A DNA stretch of 64,000 bases, taken from assembly GCF_904528075.1 (NCBI RefSeq), contig NZ_LR882035.1, forward strand, positions 496,001-560,000, read 5' to 3'. Shown here one piece after another: positions 8,164 to 17,938 of this stretch. The position numbers and the translations under genes were made by a program. Position 1 is the stretch's first letter, and each line of letters begins with the position of its first letter. The DNA is from Agreia sp. COWG. Its GTDB lineage: Bacteria; Actinomycetota; Actinomycetes; Actinomycetales; Microbacteriaceae. The notes beneath the pieces are model-generated. The model was not told the DNA's origin. It made no database searches and worked only from the letters and a program-made list of their open reading frames with translations.

Positions 8164-8381
8164 GTGGTGAATATAGTCGTTGCTACTTGCCCGGCTCGAA
8201 CAGTGACCTCGCGAGCGCTGCACCCCCGGGCGGTCCACTAAGGCGTTACAAAGAACGGCATTCCAATCGTCTTCCGCTCAAGCTTGCGGGGCCATCACGA
8301 CTGTCGTCCCAGCGACCTTCTAGCCGAAACGAATCATCGTACGCGGCTCAGTTCCTCGCAGCCGGCTCGATTCTAAAAACG

Positions 8382-9239
8382 CTAAGAACGAGGTCGAAAC
8401 ACACGGAATCGCTTCAGGCGATTCTTCGCAATTCGACCATACGTTCGTAGCGCGCGCCGCGCCGCGCCTGCCCGAGTGAAGAGGGGCAGAGAACTCGTAA
8501 GTGTCATTCGGGTCCAGATGCTTGCCCAGGATCGCAACGCTTTCAATGTCGAGCCGGGATCGCCCGCAGCAATTCGACCCGTGATGCTGTCAGGCCTCAC
8601 GGTATATGAGCCTCTTGGCTGGGTCACGAAGGTCAGCTCGTTGCCCGAAGCAATGAGTCGCCACACGAGGTCGAAATCTTCCACCGCGAAGACGGATTCG
8701 CGGTACCCACCAACTGACTGAAACGAAACCTTGGTCAATAGCAGCTTGACCATGGGGAATCCGCTCAGCAGATCGGCGGAGTCATATCTCGATAGTCGAG
8801 ACTTCGACCAGCCTGCCTCCTCGAAGACGCTCTTCTTTAGGTCGCGTCGTGGATGTCCCGTTTTCTCTTCAAACAAGTCATTGTCATAGGCGAGCACGTC
8901 GGTGCTCACCTGACAGAAGAGATCCTTCAAGAAACCGGGCGGCCAGTGGTCGTCTTGATCTAGGAATGTAATCCAATCTTGTGTCGCGTATCTTGCGCCG
9001 AAATTCCTGGCACCAGCTGTCCCGAGCGCTTCTCTGGTCGTGAGCACTCGCAGGCCTTGGAGTTGTGCGAGATGTGTCTCGACGAGTTCCAGTTCTTCGC
9101 CTCCGTCCACGACGATGATTACCTCGCGGGCGGACTGGTCGGCAAGCGAATCCCGGAGGCCGTCGAGGAAGGCTGAGCCCCTGTAATACGGGACGATAAC
9201 TGTGATTGGCTGGCTGTTGTCCAAGGCGCTCATCTGCAT
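8382..9239 (-). CDS. Family-2 glycosyltransferase
   Basis: The 285-residue protein starts with the GT-A signature ITVIVPYYRGSAFLDGLRDSL, has the VDGGEE and LDQDDHW (DxD-type) metal-binding motifs, and a later FAVEDFDLVWRL segment matching the acceptor-side ED motif. It would add one sugar to a lipid-linked repeat unit on the cytoplasmic face. ATG codons at 9239 and 9233 are both possible. There is no membrane segment. The C-terminal 50 residues are strongly basic (RRALRTYGRIAKNRLKRFR), perhaps for membrane contact. Confidence 0.88.
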   Translation of the reverse strand: MQMSALDNSQPITVIVPYYRGSAFLDGLRDSLADQSAREVIIVVDGGEELELVETHLAQLQGLRVLTTREALGTAGARNFGARYATQDWITFLDQDDHWPPGFLKDLFCQVSTDVLAYDNDLFEEKTGHPRRDLKKSVFEEAGWSKSRLSRYDSADLLSGFPMVKLLLTKVSFQSVGGYRESVFAVEDFDLVWRLIASGNELTFVTQPRGSYTVRPDSITGRIAAGDPGSTLKALRSWASIWTRMTLTSSLPLFTRAGAARRALRTYGRIAKNRLKRFRVFRPRS

Positions 9240-9543
9240 GGCCCGACGGACTCAGGTTGGCTGTCGACTAGTCGTGAAAACACGGTCACAGCATATTGGA
9301 CGTGGACTTCGGTCTCATGACGCCCATCTCAATCCCGGCGTGACGACAATCGCACTTAGCGCGAAGCGGAGCTAATGCGATTGTGGGGGCGGGCTCCGTC
9401 GTCAGTCGAAATATCCCACCAAATACGGTAGTCGCGGGCGCTTCAGCTCGTCCTCTTCGCTTGCTTCCTAATTCAACCGCACCTCCTAAGTAGCGTGTGA
9501 CCTTGTACTTGTTAGGTTCACCCAGGTAGACCATGATGAGCGC
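9240..9543. other. Divergent promoter region between two GT2 genes
   Basis: The 304-base region between divergently transcribed glycosyltransferases contains a long hairpin (annotated separately) and the -10 element CATGAT at 9532-9537 for the plus-strand gene. No gene is supported. Confidence 0.6.
9346..9384. repeat. Intergenic inverted repeat, 14-bp stem with one bulge
   Basis: ACAATCGCA pairs with TGCGATTGT, and inside it TTAGC pairs with GCTAA, with one extra C on the left arm and a 10-base loop. No T-run follows, so it is not an ordinary terminator. Confidence 0.75.
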
Positions 9544-10359
9544 ATGCCCACACTCTCGCTCTGCATCTGCACGATGAACCGGCCCGAGGAGCTCACGACG
9601 GCACTGCAGAGCATTCTTGATGGAAGTTCTATTCCTGAACAAATCATCGTCAGCGATGATGGGGACGGTTCTGCGAGAGAGGTCGCACAAAGCTTCGCTG
9701 GAGTGACCTACCTACCAGGGCCGAGGCGTGGACTAGGGGCTAATCGAAACAACTGCATTGCTGCTGCGACCGGCGACCTGATTGCGTTCATCGACGATGA
9801 CGTCACCGTTGATTCAGAATTTGTGGCTGTTGCGAAGCAATCATCCGTTGCGGAGATAATCACGACTGGGTGGGAGTTGAATCATTCCCATGATCCCGCA
9901 CGGAAGGTTTCAGCGCACAATGCCAGCTTCCTTGGTTTCCAGCGTGTGGCACCCGGCAACCACCTAGAGGCGATCTGTATCAACGCTACGGTCTTTCCCC
10001 GCGGCCTCTTTGAAAACGCCTTATTCGATGAACAGATCCGTTATGGCTATGAAGAAATTGACATAGCGCGTCACGCGGTCAGTCTTGGATGGAGCATCGT
10101 TTACAACGATGACTTGCACGTTAAGCATTTCCCTGCCGCCTCGAACCGCGATGGCTACGCCGGCGTGTTGAATGTATCCCGGCTATACATCACTCATAAG
10201 GCGTACCGGCACTACGAGCGAAACCGGGCGAAAGCTGCCGCCTTCAACGTGGTCGCGGCGGTCCATCATCTTGCCTACGCGGTTAAGGGTGGGCACCGCT
10301 TCGGCGAGGCAGTCATGACCATCAGGGCCGCTCGGAAAAAACAGCGAGCGCATAGATAA
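9544..10359 (+). CDS. Family-2 glycosyltransferase
   Basis: The 271-residue protein begins LSLCICTMNRPEELTTALQSI and has VSDDGDG, then FIDDDV (DxD metal site) at about residue 82, and GYEEIDIARHAVSLGW as the conserved acceptor-side ED motif. It belongs to the same broad family as the proteins at 8382 and 27256, the last of which it resembles most. A basic C-terminus follows a helix. The start is the ATG at 9544 with CATGAT six bases upstream. It would add one sugar to the polysaccharide repeat unit; donor and acceptor are unknown. Confidence 0.88.
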   Translation: MPTLSLCICTMNRPEELTTALQSILDGSSIPEQIIVSDDGDGSAREVAQSFAGVTYLPGPRRGLGANRNNCIAAATGDLIAFIDDDVTVDSEFVAVAKQSSVAEIITTGWELNHSHDPARKVSAHNASFLGFQRVAPGNHLEAICINATVFPRGLFENALFDEQIRYGYEEIDIARHAVSLGWSIVYNDDLHVKHFPAASNRDGYAGVLNVSRLYITHKAYRHYERNRAKAAAFNVVAAVHHLAYAVKGGHRFGEAVMTIRAARKKQRAHR

Positions 10360-10530
10360 GAGGCCTAATCGCTGTGATCGGCCACCTCGCTGACGAGTTG
10401 GTGTCATGCGCTGAGGCCGTAGTAGAGCGCCACAACAGCGGCATCGGCGCCTCCATCGGAATTGGGCTTAGGCCCGGGCAGCACTTCATCAACGAAGAAG
10501 GCCGCAGAACCTCGTTACGGGAGGGCTGCC

Positions 10531-11250
10531 TCACAGCGACGTCAGAACGAGCGCCCCATTGAACACGATGTGCGCCACGATCGACCCACCGATTCGCCCG
10601 GTGAGCGCGGCGATCGTCGCGGCGGCGAGGCCGAAGACGAACGCCGAGGCGCCGAGGATGAGCGCGGCCGTCGGATTGACTGCCTGCGTCAGGTGCAGCA
10701 GAGCGAAGAGCAGCGAGCTCACCAGGATCGCGATGACCGTTGCCGTGCGCGAGCCCAGCAGGGTTGCGCTGGCTCGTTGAACAGCGCGTAGCAGCAGGCC
10801 ACGAAAGAACAGCTCCTCGATGAACGGGGCAATAAGTACCGGAGCCAGGATCGTGCCGAAGAGCCACCAACCGTCGTAGACGGTGTCACCGAACGTCACG
10901 CCCATTCCCACCATCCGGCCCGTCATCGCGATTTCGATGATGGCCGCGGCAGTCCTCGCCAAGAGGCCGGCGCCGACGCCGAAGAACACATCGAGCCAGG
11001 TGATGCGCAGACCCACGTCGCGGGCCAACGATCGCGTTCCCCTTATATAGCTCGCAACGACAACCGCGCTGAGAAGCGGCACCCACACGACGGCGTAACT
11101 CAGAACGAGAACCACGTTCGGGTCGTAGTAGAGGGCGCCGCGCAGCCACGCGATCAGCAGTGAAATCAAGACGAAGGCTCCGACGAAGCCGGCGGCGCTC
11201 TCGATGAGTCCCCACCGCGCTCGCGGCGTCTCCCCCCGAGGCACTGTCAC
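10531..11250 (-). CDS. CPBP-family intramembrane metalloprotease
   Basis: The 239-residue protein has about six to seven membrane segments and the three CPBP (Abi/CAAX-like) motifs: EELFFRG at about residues 144-150, FALLHL with the second-motif histidine, and HIVFN near the C-terminus. These intramembrane peptidases process membrane-bound peptides or protect against bacteriocins. GTG at 11250 is the start, with TACATT six bases upstream on the minus strand (leaderless). The gene stands alone between polysaccharide genes and is not obviously part of their pathway. Confidence 0.88.
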   Translation of the reverse strand: MTVPRGETPRARWGLIESAAGFVGAFVLISLLIAWLRGALYYDPNVVLVLSYAVVWVPLLSAVVVASYIRGTRSLARDVGLRITWLDVFFGVGAGLLARTAAAIIEIAMTGRMVGMGVTFGDTVYDGWWLFGTILAPVLIAPFIEELFFRGLLLRAVQRASATLLGSRTATVIAILVSSLLFALLHLTQAVNPTAALILGASAFVFGLAAATIAALTGRIGGSIVAHIVFNGALVLTSL

Positions 11251-11354
11251 GTGGCAAATGTACCGGATGCTCCGCCTCCGGCCCTCGCTTCAAGACGAGC
11301 CGCGGTGATCAGGATCGCCCCTTAGGCTGGAACCCTCAGATGGTGGGGGACTTC

Positions 11355-12134
11355 ATGGCGAGAAAACCGACTCGACTGCGGCTGAATGGTCGAAGGTTCG
11401 GGCGTGCTGCTGACTACATCGCGCTTGCGATCATTGCCGTGGCCGCCATCGTTCTCGCGGCTTTCGCCCTCTCCGGAGTCTCCTTGAGGCCCGGGGTGAA
11501 TCCAGATCCGACGTCGAGACCGGCCCCCACGGCGTTTGATCTCCCCACCGAGACACCGACCGCCACTCCCACGACGTCGCCGGCCGCTTCGGTCTTGCTG
11601 CTGGGCGACCAGAACAGTGCGGGCGCCGAGTCCTGGTGGGCGCAGTCCATCGGGGCCTCGAAGCTCGGTGGCGTGCAACCGAGTGCCCAACTCGGCGTGG
11701 CACAAGTGAGTGAATCCCCCGTGACGGTCACCGAGCTGCAGCAGAAGATCGACGCCACCACCTCACTCACCGGCTACGTGATCGTGCAGGCCGGATCGAC
11801 CGACATCGCCAATGGCGTCTCATCGGCAGCGATCGCCGCGCAAGTAGAGAACCTCTGGAAAGCGGTGACCATCCGCGGGGCGACTCCCATCGTCGCGCTC
11901 GTACCCCCATCCGATGACGAGCCAGAAACTGTCGTCGCGGTCAACGATGCCCTCAAAACGGCGGCTGCCACAGCCGGCTACGGCGTGCTCGATCTCAACG
12001 CGTCGGTCGCCTCGACCAACGGCACCTGGGCGACCGGATTCTCTGACGACGGCGTTGTGGCCAACGCCCAAGGCTCCCGCGCGCTCGCCGATGCGGTCGT
12101 CTCCCAGTTGCCAGCGCTGGTGCAGAAAAAGTAG
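11355..12134 (+). CDS. Membrane-anchored SGNH/GDSL-like protein with altered active-site block
   Basis: The 259-residue product has a basic start, one membrane segment (IALAIIAVAAIVLAAFALSG), a Pro/Thr-rich linker (RPAPTAFDLPTETPTATPTTSP) and an extracellular domain. That domain has the SGNH outline: VLLLGDQNSAG at about residue 80 where block I is normally GDS, and YVIVQAGSTDIANG where block III is normally GxND. The catalytic serine position is Gln here (GDQ), with a Ser two places later. It may therefore be inactive or use a shifted serine. It lies just upstream of an acyltransferase-3 gene, a common pairing with SGNH domains. ATG at 11355 has GGGGGA upstream. Confidence 0.65.
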   Translation: MARKPTRLRLNGRRFGRAADYIALAIIAVAAIVLAAFALSGVSLRPGVNPDPTSRPAPTAFDLPTETPTATPTTSPAASVLLLGDQNSAGAESWWAQSIGASKLGGVQPSAQLGVAQVSESPVTVTELQQKIDATTSLTGYVIVQAGSTDIANGVSSAAIAAQVENLWKAVTIRGATPIVALVPPSDDEPETVVAVNDALKTAAATAGYGVLDLNASVASTNGTWATGFSDDGVVANAQGSRALADAVVSQLPALVQKK

Positions 12135-12190
12135 TTCCCCCGCGATCCGCTACGGGTTATCCTGTTGCAAGCAACTGGGGGGAGTTGGTC

Positions 12191-12406
12191 ATGGGCGAGG
12201 TGTATCTCGAATCTGAGAGCGATAGGGTCGCTGTCATCGCTAAGAATGACTCGGCGGGGCAGCCGCAACGGGTGGCGACGGTGTATCTCATGAAGGACGG
12301 CTGGCATGCCAAGAGCGCGGTGCTTCACACTCGGCACGCGTGGACCGGCCCGTTTGCCACCACAACAGAGGCTCTCGCGAGCTTTGCTCTGCAGGTCAGC
12401 GCATAG
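12191..12406 (+). CDS. Hypothetical protein, 71 aa
   Basis: The ATG at 12191 has a strong GGGGGGAG ribosome binding site. The small soluble protein alternates beta-like strands (VYLESESDRVAVIAK, RVATVYLMKDGWHAKS) and ends with a helix (TTTEALASFALQVSA). It shares a loose pattern with the protein at 2426-2668. It is 27 bases before the acyltransferase gene and may be co-transcribed. An IR, GTTGCAAGCAAC, lies at 12164-12175 just downstream of a possible -10 (TATCCT, 12158-12163). Function unknown. Confidence 0.6.
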   Translation: MGEVYLESESDRVAVIAKNDSAGQPQRVATVYLMKDGWHAKSAVLHTRHAWTGPFATTTEALASFALQVSA

Positions 12407-12433
12407 GGATCGAACACGACTGACGGCTCGGGC

Positions 12434-13501
12434 ATGAAGACCATCGGCGATGTCTTCGATCCGGCCCGCAACAGCCTCAACGGGATTCGTCTTGTTTTGG
12501 CGGCTGCTGTCATCGTCAGCCACTCTTGGCTCGTGAACGGCATCGGCCTGCCGCCGATGCTCAACGGCACAGATCCGGGTCTCGTGGCCGTTGCTGGCTT
12601 CTTCGCTATCTCGGGTTATCTCGTCACGGCGAGCAGACTTCGATCGCGGTCGCTGCTCAGCTTTCTCTGGCGACGGTTCCTGCGCATCTATCCGGCTTTC
12701 TTGGCAGCGCTTGTCGTTGTCGCGTTTGTGCTCGCTCCTCTCTCCACGCTCATCGACCCGAACAGCTCGATCGATTGGCTCAGCGGGCTCACCTACGTTC
12801 TGACGAACGCCGGCCTCTTCGTTCAGCAGACCACGGTCGAACATACCCTCGTCAACAACCCGTTCCCCTTCGTCTGGAACATTCCTCTCTGGACCCTCTT
12901 CTACGAGGCGCTCTGCTACGTGGTCATCGGCGTGCTGGTGTCTCTTCTGCCTCGAAGGATGCTCGGCGTCACGCTCGCGATGATGCTCGTCGCCGCGACG
13001 GTGGTGTCGCTGACCTTCCGCCTCTCGCCCGGGGCGTTCCCTGCGCCTATTCTCGACAACGCCACGAGCCTGGGCAGCTTCTTCATTGCTGGCGCTCTGC
13101 TCTTTCTGTACCGGGACAAGGTTCCGGCCTCTGGTCTGCTCGCCGCGCTCACGCTCGCGCTCGCTGTCACGCTCGCGCTGGCCGGCCTCTTCAAACCGCT
13201 GGCCGCCGTTCCCGTGGCTTACCTCATGCTCTGCGCGGGAAGCCGGCTACCGGCGGCCTTCACCCGGGTCGGTCGCCGCAACGACATCTCTTACGGAATG
13301 TATGTGTACGGCTTTCCCGTGCAGCAGCTCACGATTTTGGTCCTCGGCGGAGCCGTGCTTCCGGTCTGGCTCTTCGCGCTGGTCTGTGTGGTCGTCACAG
13401 TGCCGTTCGCCTGGCTCAGCTGGCTTCTGATTGAGAAGCCGGTCCTGCGTGGTTACCGCACGAGCGCCCGTGAACGGGCTCCAATACACGTTGCCCCATA
13501 A
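12434..13501 (+). CDS. Acyltransferase-3 family membrane protein
   Basis: The 355-residue protein has about ten membrane segments. The family motifs are SLNGIRLVLAAAVIVSHSWL at residues 13-32 (catalytic His in SHSW), FFAISGYLVTASRL, and FLWRRFLRIYPAF. It ends WLSWLLIEKPVLRGYR, the usual closing segment. It would acylate extracellular polysaccharide using a cytoplasmic acyl donor. It differs from the first acyltransferase (6073) in length and has ordinary GC-rich codon use for this genome. The SGNH-like protein upstream (11355) may be its partner. Confidence 0.88.
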   Translation: MKTIGDVFDPARNSLNGIRLVLAAAVIVSHSWLVNGIGLPPMLNGTDPGLVAVAGFFAISGYLVTASRLRSRSLLSFLWRRFLRIYPAFLAALVVVAFVLAPLSTLIDPNSSIDWLSGLTYVLTNAGLFVQQTTVEHTLVNNPFPFVWNIPLWTLFYEALCYVVIGVLVSLLPRRMLGVTLAMMLVAATVVSLTFRLSPGAFPAPILDNATSLGSFFIAGALLFLYRDKVPASGLLAALTLALAVTLALAGLFKPLAAVPVAYLMLCAGSRLPAAFTRVGRRNDISYGMYVYGFPVQQLTILVLGGAVLPVWLFALVCVVVTVPFAWLSWLLIEKPVLRGYRTSARERAPIHVAP

Positions 13502-13662
13502 CTGGGTACATGTATCACTGTTGTCATTCAGGCGCGACGACTAGCATCACTCTTGGGGGCAGCGTTGTCGATCAATCTCAGTCGCGACGCGTTGGTGGTG
13601 GCCGAGGGTGATCGGGATGTGAGCGTGCCCCACACCCCGACCAGCGTGACGGAGACGGCTTC

Positions 13663-13959
13663 ATGAGAGACGAGATTCCCGCCCGTATCACCCGGCTTTT
13701 CGGCAACGACAAAGCCAGGCCCAAAGTCATTCGTGTGTACGCCGCATCCTCCGGGTGGGCGCAGGCGCCAGGTTCCCCCGTAGCCACATGGCCGGTCATC
13801 GATGAACTCCTCCGGCAGGGCCGAACGTCGGCTGAGGTCAAGTGGCGTTTCACCTCGCACACAGTGTCGATCCTCGACCTGAAGCGAGCCATGCAACGGG
13901 CTGACCTGTCTTCAGCGACAGAGCAAAGCGCACGACGAGGTCGGGGCGAGCCCAGCTGA
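13663..13959 (+). CDS. Hypothetical protein, 98 aa
   Basis: The frame starts at ATG 13663 behind GGAGACGG. It is basic, without signal or membrane segments. A region ATWPVIDELLRQGRTSAEVKWRF followed by SILDLKRAMQRADL looks like two helices separated by a turn. No family recognised. It may be a real small gene or a relic; it precedes the BY-kinase gene by 119 bases. Confidence 0.4.
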   Translation: MRDEIPARITRLFGNDKARPKVIRVYAASSGWAQAPGSPVATWPVIDELLRQGRTSAEVKWRFTSHTVSILDLKRAMQRADLSSATEQSARRGRGEPS

Positions 13960-14078
13960 TAGCGGCCGTGTCGTTACGCCGCCATAACGAGGCAGAATTC
14001 CTCGATAACTGTGGCACCATGACGGAGGGGGTATTTTGACCGCCATGCTGAATCGACCTCGAGGGGAAGGCCGCTGAA

Positions 14079-15479
14079 GTGGAACTTCGCGACTACGCAC
14101 GTATCCTGCAGAAGAGTTGGATTCTGATCGCAGTACTCCTGTTCGTGGGCATTGGCGCGGCTGCTGGCTTCTCGATCTTGCAGACGCCGAAATACAGTTC
14201 GTCGGCAAAGGTTTTCGTCTCGACGTCGGGCGGGTCCTCCGTATCGGACTTGCAGCAGGGCAACACGTTCTCGCAGCAACGGGTGAAAACGTACGCTGAC
14301 CTCGCCACCACGCCTATCGTTTTGCTACCCGTTATTGCTGAGCTCGGTCTCAATCTGAGCAGCGCTGACTTGGCTTCGATGGTGACGGCCACGGCCCCGC
14401 TGAACACGACGCTGATCGAGATCGGAGTGACGAGTGTCGATCCGGCTCTGGCCTCTCAGATCGCCACAGCGGTGTCGGAGAGTCTCACTCAGGTTGTAGA
14501 GAAAATCGAGACGCCAGCTGATTCGGGCTCGGCCACGTCGCCAGTCAAGCTCACGCTGGTTCAGCATGCCGAGGTACCTCAGGTTCCCGTCAGCCCGAAT
14601 ATCCCATTGAACATCGGGCTGGGAGGCTTGGTCGGTCTGGTTCTGGGAATAGCCATCGCCGTTCTGAGAGAGGCGTCCGATAATCGCATCCGCAACGAAC
14701 GCGATGTCGAGGCGATCACAGACGCCCCCATTCTGGGCGGAATCGTCTTCGACCCCAAGGCGGCCGAACGGCCACTCATCGTTCACGATGATCCCCGCAG
14801 TCCGCGGGCTGAGTCCTTCCGCACGCTGCGCACAAACCTGCGGTATCTAGACGTCGGACGGGAGAGTCGATCCTTCGTCATTACCTCTTCGATTCAGAGT
14901 GAGGGCAAGAGTACGTCGGCGGTCAATCTTGCAATCGCGTTGTCCGACGCAGGCTCTCGTGTACTTCTAGTCGACGCGGACCTCCGCCGCCCGAAGATTC
15001 ATGAATATCTGGGACTTGAGGGAGCTGTCGGTCTGACCGATCTTCTCATCGGACGGGCTGAACCTGAAGACGTTATTCAACCCTGGGGCCAGCGTGACCT
15101 CTTTGTCCTGCCCGCAGGCACGATCCCGCCGAATCCCAGCGAGCTGCTCGGGTCTGCGGCGTTGTTGAAGCTGGTTAATGAGTTCAATAGAGCTTTTGAT
15201 GTTGTTCTTTTCGACTCGGCTCCACTGCTGCCGGTCACTGACGGCGCTATCCTCGCACGAACGGTCGGCGGAACGATCGTTGTGTGTGCCGCTGGTCGCA
15301 CCCATAAGAACCAGTTGAAGGGTGCATTCACCGCCCTGGCTAACGTCGATGCGCCTGTTTCCGGCGTGGTGTTGACCATGCTGCCGACAAAGGGACCTGA
15401 CTCCTACGGGCGCGGACGATACGGATACGGATACACCTATGGCGACGTATCCTTGCCGGAGGAGCGTGTCTCTCAGTAG
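14079..15479 (+). CDS. Polysaccharide co-polymerase / BY-type tyrosine kinase (Wzz-Wzc fusion)
   Basis: The 466-residue protein combines a Wzz chain-length domain (membrane segments at about 15-35 and 177-198) with a cytoplasmic bacterial tyrosine kinase. Kinase motifs are Walker A SEGKST near residue 274, Walker A' VLLVDADLRRPK, and Walker B VVLFDSAP. The C-terminal Tyr cluster (YGRGRYGYGYTYG) is the autophosphorylation site. Such proteins control polymer length and export with Wzy. The start is GTG 14079 behind GAGGGGAAGG. It is followed 25 bases later by the phosphatase gene that would reverse its phosphorylation, and then by the initiating sugar transferase. Confidence 0.93.
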   Translation: MELRDYARILQKSWILIAVLLFVGIGAAAGFSILQTPKYSSSAKVFVSTSGGSSVSDLQQGNTFSQQRVKTYADLATTPIVLLPVIAELGLNLSSADLASMVTATAPLNTTLIEIGVTSVDPALASQIATAVSESLTQVVEKIETPADSGSATSPVKLTLVQHAEVPQVPVSPNIPLNIGLGGLVGLVLGIAIAVLREASDNRIRNERDVEAITDAPILGGIVFDPKAAERPLIVHDDPRSPRAESFRTLRTNLRYLDVGRESRSFVITSSIQSEGKSTSAVNLAIALSDAGSRVLLVDADLRRPKIHEYLGLEGAVGLTDLLIGRAEPEDVIQPWGQRDLFVLPAGTIPPNPSELLGSAALLKLVNEFNRAFDVVLFDSAPLLPVTDGAILARTVGGTIVVCAAGRTHKNQLKGAFTALANVDAPVSGVVLTMLPTKGPDSYGRGRYGYGYTYGDVSLPEERVSQ

Positions 15480-15504
15480 ACACGCATATAGCGGAATCAC
15501 CATC

Positions 15505-16158
15505 ATGAGTAAGCCGGATGTAGATACTGACGTCTTCGTCGTGCTATTCGTCTGCACAGGAAACATCTGCAGATCGCCTCTTGCCGAACACATCTTTCGA
15601 TCTCAGATCTCATCGATCTCGGACGTGGTTTACACGCACAGTGCGGGCACCCATGCGCTGGTCGGTCGGCCCATGACGGCGGAGGCCGCTGCGTTATCGG
15701 TGGCCCTCGGCGCAGATCCCTCACGGCACACGGCTGCCGACCTTACCCTTCCCATGGTGCAACGAGCAGATCTCATCCTGGTCGCCTCGCGGGAACACCG
15801 ATCGGCGACTGTTTCGATGATGCCCCGGGCCTCGCGAAAGACCTTCACTATTCGGGAGTTCGAACGCTTGCTGGGCACCCACGCTGAGCGGGTGCCCGAA
15901 TCAGTCGTCATTCCGGGGGATCGAAGCCGAGAAGCACTGACCAATTTCGTCGCGGATGTGGCCTCGATGAGGGGGCTCTCTCGAAATGTCCCATCGCCGG
16001 GCGACGACGATATCGTCGACCCCTACCGTCAGCCCCAAGACGTATACGACAAAGCGGCAAGCCTCATACTTTCGGCCATCACCGCCACTAGCCGAAGCCT
16101 GGAGCGGGTGGCGAATACGGTTGTTACCGATAAACGCGACGATGCGTTGCGTCAGTGA
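15505..16158 (+). CDS. Low-molecular-weight protein-tyrosine phosphatase (Wzb type)
   Basis: The P-loop CTGNICRS lies at about residues 18-25, matching the CX5R signature, and the general-acid aspartate is in DIVDPYRQ at about residue 170. This is the expected partner that dephosphorylates the tyrosine-rich tail of the upstream kinase. At 217 residues it is longer than the usual 150 or so; the extra length lies between the P-loop and the Asp loop and in a C-terminal extension. The ATG at 15505 is preferred over upstream in-frame codons because it directly precedes the conserved FVVLFVCTGN strand. Confidence 0.93.
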   Translation: MSKPDVDTDVFVVLFVCTGNICRSPLAEHIFRSQISSISDVVYTHSAGTHALVGRPMTAEAAALSVALGADPSRHTAADLTLPMVQRADLILVASREHRSATVSMMPRASRKTFTIREFERLLGTHAERVPESVVIPGDRSREALTNFVADVASMRGLSRNVPSPGDDDIVDPYRQPQDVYDKAASLILSAITATSRSLERVANTVVTDKRDDALRQ

Positions 16159-16209
16159 TAATCTTGGGTGTGGATCAACGTTGTTCCGTTCAAGTCAAGC
16201 GGGAGAACC

Positions 16210-17697
16210 ATGATTGAGCACAAGGCCGACGGCGTCGTCGGGGGCACTGGCCTGGGTCCTGTCATCGAATGGCGTAGGCGATACACCAACGGCCTGATAA
16301 TTACAGACCTTCTCGTTCTCATCTGGGTTATCTTCGGGACTCAGATCGCCTGGTTCGGCTTGGCGAGTTCAGACGTTCAGATCAGCGGTCGTTTCAAGGA
16401 CTTCGCCCTCAGCTACACTGGCGCCTCCGCGCTCGTGGTGGGTGCTTGGATGCTCCTCCTCGGCATCTTTGGAACGCGCAGCTATCGGGTGCTCGGAACT
16501 GGCACGCAGGAGTATCGACTCATCGCGGATTCGAGCATTCGACTCTTTGGACTCGTAGCGATCGTCGCGTTCCTGTTCAAAGTCGACTTCGCGCGAGGGT
16601 ACATCCTGATCGCATTCCCTTTGGGCGTCTTGGTTTTGCTGCTCTCGCGCTGGATGTGGCGGCAATGGTTAGGGGTCAAACGTGCTCATGGTGAGTATTC
16701 ATCGCGTGTGCTCCTTGTCGGATCCGAGGTGTCGACGGCGTACCTCGCAAAGGAGCTGGCTCGTTCACCGTCGGCGGGGTACTTCGTCGTTGGAGCGTGT
16801 GTTCCGGGCGGCTCCGTGGCCGGATACCTGCAGGACACATCCATCCCCATTTTCGTCAGCATCGACCGCCTGGACGAGGCGATGGTGAGCACGGGCGCTG
16901 ACACTGTCGTCATTGCGAGCAGCGAGAGCCTCTCTGCCGAGAGGATTCGGCAAATCAGCTGGAGCCTGGAACCAGGGCGCCAACACCTCGTCGTGGCACC
17001 GAGCCTCACCGATATAGGCGGACCTCGGATTCACACGCGGCCCGTCGCCGGGTTGCCTTTGATTCATGTGGAAACGCCGCGCTACACGGGCGCAAAACAG
17101 TTCACCAAACGAGCCTTCGATATCGTCGCATCCACGCTGCTCATCCTTGTTCTTTCCCCGCTTCTCGCACTGATCATCGTGAGCGTCAGGCTCACCTCTT
17201 CCGGGCCGATATTCTTTCGCCAGGAACGCATCGGTATCAACGGCTCCCGATTCTCGATGCTCAAATTTCGATCGATGGTGATCAATGCGGAAGAGCTGCT
17301 CGATCAGCTGCACACACAGCATCGCGACGAAGGCAACTCGATACTGTTCAAGATGAAAAACGACCCGCGAGTGACTCCCATCGGTCGGGTTCTCCGCAGA
17401 TTCTCGCTCGATGAGCTGCCCCAGCTTTTCAACGTGCTGATGGGAAGCATGTCCCTTGTCGGGCCTCGTCCGCCGCTTGAACGTGAGGTCGATCAATACG
17501 ATTCTCACGTGCATCGACGCTTCTTGGTCAAGCCAGGCATTACCGGTCTCTGGCAGGTGAGCGGTCGCTCGAATCTCTCATGGGAAGACACCGTGAGATT
17601 GGACCTCTACTACGTCGAGAATTGGTCGATCACCGGCGATATCCATATCCTCTGGCGCACGGCCAAAGCGGTTATCGGCCGGGACGGTGCTTACTGA
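16210..17697 (+). CDS. Polyprenyl-phosphate glycosyl-1-phosphate transferase (initiating sugar transferase)
   Basis: The 495-residue protein has four to five N-terminal membrane segments, a CoA-binding-like central domain ([18 protein letters not shown]), one more membrane segment ([20 protein letters not shown]) and the bacterial sugar transferase domain ([61 protein letters not shown]). It transfers a sugar-1-phosphate to undecaprenyl phosphate and so starts the repeat unit. ATG 16210 has GGGAGA upstream. A close relative is encoded at 38227-39780. Confidence 0.92.
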   Translation: MIEHKADGVVGGTGLGPVIEWRRRYTNGLIITDLLVLIWVIFGTQIAWFGLASSDVQISGRFKDFALSYTGASALVVGAWMLLLGIFGTRSYRVLGTGTQEYRLIADSSIRLFGLVAIVAFLFKVDFARGYILIAFPLGVLVLLLSRWMWRQWLGVKRAHGEYSSRVLLVGSEVSTAYLAKELARSPSAGYFVVGACVPGGSVAGYLQDTSIPIFVSIDRLDEAMVSTGADTVVIASSESLSAERIRQISWSLEPGRQHLVVAPSLTDIGGPRIHTRPVAGLPLIHVETPRYTGAKQFTKRAFDIVASTLLILVLSPLLALIIVSVRLTSSGPIFFRQERIGINGSRFSMLKFRSMVINAEELLDQLHTQHRDEGNSILFKMKNDPRVTPIGRVLRRFSLDELPQLFNVLMGSMSLVGPRPPLEREVDQYDSHVHRRFLVKPGITGLWQVSGRSNLSWEDTVRLDLYYVENWSITGDIHILWRTAKAVIGRDGAY

Positions 17698-17938
17698 GAT
17701 GCACGCGGCTCGATACCGAGGCAATCTAGCCGTGGCAAATGATGATTTGTGCAATGAGCCGGCAACATCCGCGTTATTTGAAGCCGCTACGATGGCGACA
17801 ACAGTCTGGGGGGATCTGTTATCTAAGGAGCCTACTGAGCCCACTAAGACCGGTCAGTTGTCGGGTGCATAGACGTGCCGCCCAGCCACTGCGCAAAAGA
17901 ACACATCCCGCGTTATCACTTCATCGATAAGGAAACTC

